A stretch of 64,000 bases of DNA, taken from NCBI GenBank assembly GCA_024401365.1, contig JAKSLE010000003.1, positions 124,001-188,000 of the forward strand, given 5' to 3'. Both the position numbers and the translations under genes were made by a program. Position 1 is the stretch's first letter. Each line of letters starts with the position of its first letter. The stretch comes from Bacteroidales bacterium. Its GTDB lineage: Bacteria > Bacteroidota > Bacteroidia > Bacteroidales > Marinilabiliaceae. Of this stretch, positions 15,824-23,026 are shown piece by piece. The notes beneath the pieces are model-generated. The model saw only the letters and a program-made list of their open reading frames with translations, searched no databases and was not told where the DNA came from.

Positions 15824-15887
15824 TATGTAAGCAGCTAAAATGTGCATGGAATAAAGTGTTAAAAACAAGTTCAAGCTATAGGATAAC

Positions 15888-18059
15888 ATGCTAACCGATG
15901 AACTTCGCAAATATTTCGGCTTTGATTCTTTCAAGGGAAATCAGGAAGAGATAATAAACAATCTGATGAAGGGCAAGGATACGTTTGTACTCATGCCTAC
16001 GGGTGGCGGCAAGTCGCTATGTTATCAGTTGCCAGCCATGATACTTCCTGGTACGGCTATTGTTGTATCTCCGCTTATAGCGCTGATGAAGAATCAGGTA
16101 GATGCGATCAGGGGATATGCTTCGCACCCTGGTGTAGCGCACTTTATGAATTCGTCGTTGAACAAAGCGCAGATAACGCAAGTGAAGGACGATGTATTAG
16201 CTGGGGTGACCAAGTTGCTCTATGTGGCACCTGAGTCGCTCACGAAAGAAGAGAATGTACAGTTTCTGAGGCAGATAAAGATATCGTTTTATGCAATAGA
16301 CGAGGCTCACTGTATATCGGAGTGGGGGCATGATTTTCGTCCGGAGTATAGGCGTATACGTCCGATAGTAGAAGAGATAGGTGTAGCTCCTATCATTGCA
16401 TTGACGGCCACAGCCACGCCTAAGGTACAAGTTGACATACAAAAGAATCTAGGCATGATGAATGCCACGGTATTCAAGTCGTCGTTCAACCGTCCCAATC
16501 TATTTTATGAGATCAGGCCGAAGGGCAATGAGCAGTCGGAGATTGTAAAGATACTCAAGAGCAATCCCGGCAAGAGTGCCATTATATACTGTCTATCCCG
16601 TCGCAGGGTAGAGCAGATGACTGAGTTTTTGGCGGTTAACGGTATTAAGGCGTTGCCTTACCATGCAGGTTTGGATGCTGCTACCAGGGCTGCGAACCAA
16701 GACAAGTTCCAGATGGAAGAGGCGGATGTGGTATGTGCCACTATAGCCTTTGGCATGGGTATAGACAAGCCAGACGTAAGATTTGTGATACACTACGACA
16801 TCCCTAAGAGTCTGGAAGGGTACTATCAGGAGACTGGCAGGGCAGGACGAGACGGTGGTGACGGGCGTTGTATTGCATTTTACTCATATAAAGACATCCA
16901 GAAGCTAGAGAAGTTTTTGCAGAACAAGTCGGCCTCTGAGCAAGAAGTCGGCAAGCAGCTTCTAGCCGAGACCATATCCTATGCGGAAAGTTCGAACTGC
17001 AGGCGTCGTATACTTTTGAACTATTTTGGGGAAGAATATACGGTAGACAACTGTGGTATGTGTGACAACTGCAAGAATCCGAAAGAGAAGTTCAATGCCA
17101 AGGAGAGTGTTGCCACGTTGCTAGAGGTAGTAGAAGAGCTATCGGGCAAGTTGAAAGCCGAGCAGTTGGTAGACTTCCTCACAGGGCGAGCCACTGACGT
17201 GATGAAGAGTTACAAGCACTCGCAGCACGATTTGTTTGGCTGTGGCAAGGATAAAGAAGGCAGGTACTGGATGAGTATTGTAAGGCAATCGGTAGTAGAA
17301 GGCCTTTTGAAGAAAGACATAGAATCGTACGGCACGATAAAATTGACATCAGCAGGCAAGTCGTTCCTTGACAAGCCGGCACCTATATACTATACCCTAG
17401 ACAGGGAGTTCAACAATGCCGAAGAAGAGAATACGGCAGGTGGTGGCAGTATGACGGGCACATCGGCACTAGATGATGTGCTATATCAGCAGCTCAAGTC
17501 GCTCCGCAAGTCGGAAGGCGTAAAGCTAGGTCTTTTGCCACACGTTATATTCTCGGACCCTCAGTTGGACGCCATGGCCACGTTCTATCCTATTACATTA
17601 GGAGAATTGCAGACCATACCTGGAGTCAATGAAGGTAAGGCCAACAAATTTGGTCAGCCATTCATAGAGCTTATAGCCAAGTATGTAGAAGAGAACGAGA
17701 TAGAGCGTCAGATGGAGACTGTGGTAAAGAATGTGCCGCAGAAATCCAAGAATAAGACAGAGATAATAAAGTACCTAGACAGGCGAATCAGCCTAGAAGA
17801 CATTGCGAGCAGTATAGGGCTCTCGATGGAAGAACTTATAAAGGAGATGGAGAGCATTGTCTACAATGGTACAAAGCTGAATATAGATTACTACCTAAAG
17901 CAGATTATGGATGAATCCGATGTCAAGGAGCTCTTCAGTTACTTTGAGGAGTCGGAAGACGATGGAATCCATAAGGCCATGGAAGAATTTGACGGAGCGT
18001 ATGAAGAGAACGAGTTACGACTTGTTCGCATAAAGTATGTTTCGGAGGTAGCTAACTAA
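15888..18059 (+). CDS. recQ: ATP-dependent DNA helicase RecQ
   Basis: A 3'-5' DNA helicase for recombination and replication restart, 723 residues. The helicase core has Walker A MPTGGGKSLCYQLPA (Lys42), the DEAH box IDEAHCISEWGHDFRPEY, and motif VI QETGRAGRDG. The RQC domain carries the four-Cys zinc site (Cys in SSNCRRRILLNYFGE and CGMCDNC). A C-terminal HRDC-like region follows (about residues 540-610). It is the first of four + strand genes running to comF. Confidence 0.97.
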   Translation: MLTDELRKYFGFDSFKGNQEEIINNLMKGKDTFVLMPTGGGKSLCYQLPAMILPGTAIVVSPLIALMKNQVDAIRGYASHPGVAHFMNSSLNKAQITQVKDDVLAGVTKLLYVAPESLTKEENVQFLRQIKISFYAIDEAHCISEWGHDFRPEYRRIRPIVEEIGVAPIIALTATATPKVQVDIQKNLGMMNATVFKSSFNRPNLFYEIRPKGNEQSEIVKILKSNPGKSAIIYCLSRRRVEQMTEFLAVNGIKALPYHAGLDAATRAANQDKFQMEEADVVCATIAFGMGIDKPDVRFVIHYDIPKSLEGYYQETGRAGRDGGDGRCIAFYSYKDIQKLEKFLQNKSASEQEVGKQLLAETISYAESSNCRRRILLNYFGEEYTVDNCGMCDNCKNPKEKFNAKESVATLLEVVEELSGKLKAEQLVDFLTGRATDVMKSYKHSQHDLFGCGKDKEGRYWMSIVRQSVVEGLLKKDIESYGTIKLTSAGKSFLDKPAPIYYTLDREFNNAEEENTAGGGSMTGTSALDDVLYQQLKSLRKSEGVKLGLLPHVIFSDPQLDAMATFYPITLGELQTIPGVNEGKANKFGQPFIELIAKYVEENEIERQMETVVKNVPQKSKNKTEIIKYLDRRISLEDIASSIGLSMEELIKEMESIVYNGTKLNIDYYLKQIMDESDVKELFSYFEESEDDGIHKAMEEFDGAYEENELRLVRIKYVSEVAN

Positions 18060-18083
18060 TAAACCACGAAAGCGACTATAGTT

Positions 18084-19490
18084 GTGTTAGAATATTTCCG
18101 ATCGGCTGCGCCCAAGTGGCGGCAATACAGAAAGAATCGCAGTTACTATTGGGATTCCATCACCAAGTATATAAGTTACTATATCCATCCATCCAGTTCG
18201 GTACTTGAGATAGGGTGTGGTACTGGTGAGTTGTTGGGGCAGTTGGACGCCAAGCGTCGTGTTGGCATAGACTTCTGTGACGAATTGGTACTTCAAGGCA
18301 AGGAAGCCTTTCCTGGGGTAGAATTTCACACCATGTCGGCAGAAGAATTTGACCTTAGGGGAGAGACATTTGACGTTATTATACTATCCAACCTTACGGG
18401 GTTCCTCAAAGATGTACAGAAAGTATTTGAGAGGCTGCACACGGTATGTCACGCAGATACTCGAATAATAATAACCTCGTACAACAGGCTATGGGAGCCG
18501 TTGATAAAGTTTGCGGAATTATTAGGTATAAAGCGCAAGACCCCGCAGCAGAACTGGCTTTCGGTGCATGACATACAAAATATGCTCTATCTGGCAGGGT
18601 TTGACACCTACAGAGTGAACAGTTCGACGTTGGTACCCATATATATACCATTGGTATCGGCGTTTTGCAACAGGGTACTATCGCATTTACCATTCTTCAA
18701 TATATTTTCTCTCAACAGATATTTCTTTGCCAGGTCGGTACCAAAGATTACAGAAGAAGAGGCGAAGAGCAGGTACAGTGTATCGGTACTTGTGCCAGCC
18801 AGGAATGAGAGTGGCAATATAAGGAATGCCATAGAGCGCATACCAGACATGGGCAGTCACACACAGATAATATTCTGTGAAGGCAATTCGACGGACGATA
18901 CATGGGAGACCATACAGAAGCTCAAGGGAGAATATCCAGAGAAAGACATACATATACTTCAGCAGAAAGGCAAAGGCAAAGGAGATGCTGTGCGATGTGG
19001 GTATGCTGAAGCGACCGGTGATGTGCTGATGATATTAGATGCCGATCTGACGGTAAGGCCAGAAGACCTACCAAAATTTTACATGGCCATAGCCACCGGC
19101 AAAGGTGAATTTATCAATGGGGTGAGGTTGGTGTACCCTATGGAAGAGGGGGCGATGCGTACGCTCAACACTATAGGCAATCATTTCTTCTCGCTATTAT
19201 TCTCGTGGATACTTGAGACTCCGGTAAAAGACACCCTATGTGGTACCAAGGTAATGACCAGGGGAAACTGGTTGAAGTTGACAGAAGGCAGGAAGTTCTT
19301 TGGAGACTTTGATCCATTTGGTGATTTTGACATGCTTTTTGGGGCGCATAAGCTCAACCTAAAGATAGTAGATTTACCCATACGCTATCAAGAGAGGGTT
19401 TATGGCGACACCAATATATCAAGGTTTTCTCACGGTTGGCTGTTGCTCAGGATGAGTGCTTTTGCGGCCAGCAAGATAAGATTTAGATAA
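18084..19490 (+). CDS. Fused SAM-dependent methyltransferase and family 2 glycosyltransferase
   Basis: A 468-residue fusion with a GTG start. The N-terminal half (residues 1-210) is a class I methyltransferase with the SAM loop LEIGCGTGELLGQL near residue 42. The C-terminal half (about 233-468) is a GT-A glycosyltransferase of the dolichol-phosphate-mannose-synthase type: VSVLVPARNESGN, then the DxD-like DADL at residues 319-322. It probably modifies a lipid-linked sugar in the envelope. The order of methylation and sugar transfer, and the substrate, are unknown. It starts 24 bases after recQ. Confidence 0.88.
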   Translation: MLEYFRSAAPKWRQYRKNRSYYWDSITKYISYYIHPSSSVLEIGCGTGELLGQLDAKRRVGIDFCDELVLQGKEAFPGVEFHTMSAEEFDLRGETFDVIILSNLTGFLKDVQKVFERLHTVCHADTRIIITSYNRLWEPLIKFAELLGIKRKTPQQNWLSVHDIQNMLYLAGFDTYRVNSSTLVPIYIPLVSAFCNRVLSHLPFFNIFSLNRYFFARSVPKITEEEAKSRYSVSVLVPARNESGNIRNAIERIPDMGSHTQIIFCEGNSTDDTWETIQKLKGEYPEKDIHILQQKGKGKGDAVRCGYAEATGDVLMILDADLTVRPEDLPKFYMAIATGKGEFINGVRLVYPMEEGAMRTLNTIGNHFFSLLFSWILETPVKDTLCGTKVMTRGNWLKLTEGRKFFGDFDPFGDFDMLFGAHKLNLKIVDLPIRYQERVYGDTNISRFSHGWLLLRMSAFAASKIRFR

Positions 19491-19508
19491 CAACACTCAA
19501 TAAAGATC

Positions 19509-19988
19509 ATGAATAAAGCAATTTTTCCAGGTTCATTTGATCCATTTACAGTAGGGCATGAGAATATTGTTCTCAGGGGTCTTAATATATTTGACCACAT
19601 AGTGGTTGCTGTAGGTATAAACAGTGAGAAGCGAGGAATGTTCACTATGGAGCAGCGACTACACTTTATAAAAGAGACGTTTAAGAACGAGCCACGAGTT
19701 ACGGTAGAGACGTACAGTGGGTTGACTGTAGAATTTGCGCAGAAGATAGGCTGTACGCATATTCTAAGAGGGTTGCGCACGTCGGCCGACTTTGAATTTG
19801 AGAGAGCCATAGCGCAAGTCAACAAGCAGATGTCGGGATTAGACACCTCCTTTCTACTCTGTGTTCCGGAGCACACGCCTGTAAACAGTTCCATAGTTAG
19901 GGACATACTGCTTCATCATGGAGATGCCTCGATGTATGTACCAAAAGCCATAAGAGCTGAGATACGCAGGATAGCCAAGCAGCGGTAA
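19509..19988 (+). CDS. coaD: Phosphopantetheine adenylyltransferase
   Basis: Transfers AMP to 4'-phosphopantetheine to form dephospho-CoA, the penultimate step of coenzyme A synthesis. The 159-residue length is standard. The nucleotidyltransferase motif FPGSFDPFTVGH (residues 6-17) contains TxGH (Thr14, His17). The segments HILRGLRTSADFEFE and PVNSSIVRDIL are also conserved. Its stop overlaps the comF start by one base (TAATG at 19988). Confidence 0.97.
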   Translation: MNKAIFPGSFDPFTVGHENIVLRGLNIFDHIVVAVGINSEKRGMFTMEQRLHFIKETFKNEPRVTVETYSGLTVEFAQKIGCTHILRGLRTSADFEFERAIAQVNKQMSGLDTSFLLCVPEHTPVNSSIVRDILLHHGDASMYVPKAIRAEIRRIAKQR

Positions 19989-20662
19989 TGCTACTTTTCA
20001 CGACAGCCAGATGTATCTCTTGTGGAGCTCTGCTCACGAGAGATGAGAATGCGTTATGTCTATGTTGCAAGCAAAAGATGGCGCGTTCGTATATGTTGCC
20101 CTGTACCGACAATATATCGGAGCAGCGTATGGGGGCGTTATTTGCTGTTGAGTGGGCGTACAGTCACTATATTTTTTCGAAAGGGGAGAGTATAGTGAGG
20201 AAGGTAGTTCATGAATTTAAGTATCATCGCAATCCGAAGTTGGCCTATGAGATGGGCGTAGAAGTAGGGGCACATATAAAGGACAATGGTATGATGCACC
20301 TATGTGACTTGCTATTACCGGTACCTATCAGTTGGAGGCGCAAGCTCACCAGGGGGTACAATCAAGCTGCAGAATTTGCCAAGGGGATATCAGACGTCAC
20401 GGGGATAGAGATGCGGACGGACATTTTAAAGAGGCGGTCGTGGGCCTCGTCGCAATCATCGAGGAATGCAGAGCAAAGGAAGAATGCCATGGGGGAGAAT
20501 GCCTTTGAGGCGAAGAAAGGTATAGATATAGAAGGTAGGAAAGTAGTAATAGTAGATGATGTGTTGACCACAGGCTCGACGTTGGCTGCGTGTTGCAAGG
20601 CGTTGAGAGAGCTAGGAGATGGATTTGAGATAGGGGTTGTTACTTTTTCGGTAGACGAGTAG
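19988..20662 (+). CDS. comF: ComF family phosphoribosyltransferase-like protein
   Basis: A 224-residue ComF-type protein. The N-terminal zinc ribbon is CISCGALL...CLCCKQKM, with two CxxC pairs. A PRTase domain follows with the PRPP loop VVIVDDVLTTGSTLAACC. In transformable bacteria ComF helps bring single-stranded DNA into the cell during natural competence; in others the role is unclear. It is translationally coupled to coaD. No other competence gene is in the window. Confidence 0.9.
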   Translation: MLLFTTARCISCGALLTRDENALCLCCKQKMARSYMLPCTDNISEQRMGALFAVEWAYSHYIFSKGESIVRKVVHEFKYHRNPKLAYEMGVEVGAHIKDNGMMHLCDLLLPVPISWRRKLTRGYNQAAEFAKGISDVTGIEMRTDILKRRSWASSQSSRNAEQRKNAMGENAFEAKKGIDIEGRKVVIVDDVLTTGSTLAACCKALRELGDGFEIGVVTFSVDE

Positions 20663-20690
20663 GAAATGTTTTTCTTTGTTTCGCTCGAAA

Positions 20691-20730
20691 TAAAAAAGAC
20701 TAGACGAACTGAAAATAATCCGTCTAGTCT
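20691..20730 (-). terminator. Terminator of the GH10 xylanase gene
   Basis: AGACTAGACG (20697-20706) and CGTCTAGTCT (20721-20730) form a perfect 10-bp stem. On the minus strand it is followed by a T-run (the six A residues at 20692-20697). It lies 31 bases after the xylanase stop. A T-tract after the + strand arm is lacking, so it probably does not serve comF. Confidence 0.8.
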
Positions 20731-20760
20731 TAGGCTGTTCTATTATGAAGTTAAATAGAT

Positions 20761-22557
20761 TTACTTAGAAAGGCCTTCGGCCCAACCGCCGTAAGCAGGC
20801 TTACGATCGTAAGAGTTAAGGTAGAAGAGACCAACTGGTTCGTTGGCACGCCAGCCTGAGTTTGCTGGAGAGTCGGTGATTGTCCACTGGCAGATACCAT
20901 ATTGCTGTTCGACAGGGATTACACGGAAATACTCCTCAATAATCCACTGATAGTAATCGGCCATTTCCTTCTCAAGTTCGAAATTCATCTGAGAAGTAGT
21001 GTATTTCTTGCCGCTGAAAGACTCCTGCTGAGTGTCGGCCACGCCCATATCAAGTTCCGATACACGACAAAGTTTACCCGTTTTAGCCATCAACTCGAAC
21101 ATACGGGTAATAGCCTTCTTCTGGTTCTCCTGATCGTTCTTATTGCGGTAGTAGTTGATATGCATCTGAGTACCGATACCATCGATTTGGGCTCCACCCT
21201 TTTCCCATACGCCAATCCAGTAGATGAGAGACTCCAGTTTCTTGTTGTTGTCCCATGTACTCTCGAGGTTGTAGTCGTTGATGAAGAGTTTAAGATCGTT
21301 AGGGTCGGTGCCTTCAACGGCGGCATAAGCCTCGCGAGCCACTCTTTCGGCGATGACGCCGTAGTTCTCAGCGCCCAGGTAATCCTGCCAGAAGAAGTTA
21401 GAACCGCCGACATCCCATGAGCCGCTATTCTGCTGTTTAGCGTTCTGCAGTTCATAGTAACCGTTTACGTTACCGCCACCCGATACAGCCTCGTTGATGA
21501 GGTCCCAGGCTTTAACCTTACCCTGGGTAGCATTCATCATGCCATTCATCCAGCTCTTCATAGCCCACACAAGGGTATCGACAGTCTCTTGTTTTGTCAA
21601 AGGAATTTTCTCGATACTCTCGGCAGAAAGAGTCATTTGATCGATGTATACGCTACCCACGATATCGCCGAAGTTGACCAAGAAGCGAGTAGCTTTAGGG
21701 CCCGAGATAACCGTTGAGACCTCGAACTCCTGATATTCAGTTGTAAGGCTCAATGCTGGGAAGTTTCCGCAACTTGGGTACCCCTCATCAGGGCTTGGGT
21801 TTTGGAATCCGATGCTAAATGAATAATCCTGGCTAGCCTTAGCCTTGATCTTAAGGGTCATCTTGGTGTCTTGAGGAATCAAGTCGCCATCTATAGCAGC
21901 TTGAGAGCTCCACGAATTACCCTCTGCGGTATTTTTAAGAACCAATGCGCCATCTGCGATGCTACGGCTTGAGTTATCGCCCCAGCCATTGATCATCTGG
22001 CTATCATCGGAGAAATCGTAGTTGTATATAACCTTCATTTCGCCGGAACCTGTAGACTGGACCTTGCCTGATATGAGGGAACCCAGCCAGTTGACAGGCT
22101 GTTGAGAGTGCCACAGCAAGGTATGGCCATATATGCTGATGCCAGCCTCCTCGGTAGACTTGACAAAATCCTGTACTCTGGTGAAATTCATGCCACCGTT
22201 GTCCCATACGCAAGAAGCCATCTTCATGGCGTTACCTGCTACGACCTCGTCGAAATTCTCCTTAGCGAGGTTGTACAGCTGACCTTTGCTGTTGAAATCT
22301 GCCACATCCAGGGCGGCGCTCACCTTGAATGTTGGGTGGGCTGTGCGATCCAAGCACTCCTTGAGAGGCTTATATTCGCTCAGATAAGCATAAGGGTCGG
22401 TATTATTTTCGTTACCGTTGTTGTTATTGTTATTACCGGGGCCATTTTCCGGTACAGAAGGGTCGGGATATGTGATCACGACATCGTCATTTTTTGAACA
22501 AGCCCCTAGCAGAAGGGTTGTACACAATAATAGTGCAACTTGATTTTTGATAATCAT
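20761..22557 (-). CDS. Surface lipoprotein GH10 endo-1,4-beta-xylanase with inserted CBM
   Basis: Cleaves internal beta-1,4 bonds of xylan. The 598-residue protein starts with a lipoprotein signal (LLLGAC, Cys20), followed by an Asn-rich linker (residues 42-52). The GH10 barrel begins near residue 60 (MASCVWDNGG, GHTLLWHSQQP). It is interrupted at about 168-315 by a beta-sandwich that looks like a carbohydrate-binding module of the CBM4/9/22 type. It then resumes with the acid/base Glu356 in WDLINEAV and the nucleophile Glu501 in CRVSELDMG. Inserted CBMs are known in Prevotella and Bacteroides xylanases. Outer-surface location is inferred from the lipobox. Confidence 0.95.
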   Translation of the reverse strand: MIIKNQVALLLCTTLLLGACSKNDDVVITYPDPSVPENGPGNNNNNNGNENNTDPYAYLSEYKPLKECLDRTAHPTFKVSAALDVADFNSKGQLYNLAKENFDEVVAGNAMKMASCVWDNGGMNFTRVQDFVKSTEEAGISIYGHTLLWHSQQPVNWLGSLISGKVQSTGSGEMKVIYNYDFSDDSQMINGWGDNSSRSIADGALVLKNTAEGNSWSSQAAIDGDLIPQDTKMTLKIKAKASQDYSFSIGFQNPSPDEGYPSCGNFPALSLTTEYQEFEVSTVISGPKATRFLVNFGDIVGSVYIDQMTLSAESIEKIPLTKQETVDTLVWAMKSWMNGMMNATQGKVKAWDLINEAVSGGGNVNGYYELQNAKQQNSGSWDVGGSNFFWQDYLGAENYGVIAERVAREAYAAVEGTDPNDLKLFINDYNLESTWDNNKKLESLIYWIGVWEKGGAQIDGIGTQMHINYYRNKNDQENQKKAITRMFELMAKTGKLCRVSELDMGVADTQQESFSGKKYTTSQMNFELEKEMADYYQWIIEEYFRVIPVEQQYGICQWTITDSPANSGWRANEPVGLFYLNSYDRKPAYGGWAEGLSK

Positions 22558-22634
22558 GAGTAATGTTTTATTAATGTTGGTTGTGTATTAATTTTTTATG
22601 TAAACGTAAAGGTAGCGTTTCTTTGGTATAAATA

Positions 22635-22669
22635 CAAATATAATGCGGGTTCTACGCGAACGACAAAAA
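22635..22669 (-). promoter_or_regulatory. Promoter of the GH10 gene
   Basis: On the minus strand TTTTTG (22669-22664), a 21-base spacer and TATATTTG (22642-22635) approximate the Bacteroidetes -33/-7 promoter, with the spacer one or two bases long. It leaves a leader of about 70 bases before the GH10 start. Confidence 0.5.
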
Positions 22670-22706
22670 CAACGGGATAGATTAAAAACCTAAATCTATC
22701 CCGTTG
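22661..22706 (-). terminator. Strong terminator after the small acidic protein
   Basis: CAACGGGATAGATT (22670-22683) and AATCTATCCCGTTG (22693-22706) form a perfect 14-bp stem with a 9-base loop. On the minus strand it is followed by TTTTTG. It lies 19 bases after the stop of the 73-residue gene. The T-run coincides with the possible -33 of the xylanase promoter. Confidence 0.88.
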
Positions 22707-22724
22707 AAGTTCGTTATTGTAGGA

Positions 22725-22946
22725 TTAATACTCATCCTCATTGAAGAAGAAATCTTCGTTACTTGGGTAATCAGGCCAAATATCTTCGATAGTCTCGAAT
22801 ATCTCGCCGTCCTCCTCGATTTCTTGGAGGTTTTCTATTACCTCAAGTGGTGCACCTGATCGTGTTGCGTAATCAATCAACTCATCTTTGGTAGCAGGCC
22901 ATGGAGCATCCTCCAGTTTGGATGCAAGTTCTAGTGTCCAATACAT
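22725..22946 (-). CDS. Small acidic DUF2795-type protein
   Basis: A 73-residue acidic protein. The N-terminus is MYWTLELASKLEDAPWPATK, then ELIDYATRSGAPLEVIENLQE; the tail is DIWPDYPSNEDFFFNEDEY. I recognise this as a highly conserved Bacteroidetes small protein related to DUF2795, of unknown function. The start is placed at the Met that opens MYWTLEL (22946) rather than at an in-frame ATG 15 codons upstream, because the extra segment (MKKNVYSRKNQKETK) looks like untranslated leader. It has its own strong terminator and is probably monocistronic. Confidence 0.8.
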   Translation of the reverse strand: MYWTLELASKLEDAPWPATKDELIDYATRSGAPLEVIENLQEIEEDGEIFETIEDIWPDYPSNEDFFFNEDEY

Positions 22947-23026
22947 CTTAGTTTCTTTTTGATTTTTGCGCGAATATACATTTTTTTTCAATTAGTTAGC
23001 GACTGATGCAATAAAATATATGTTTT

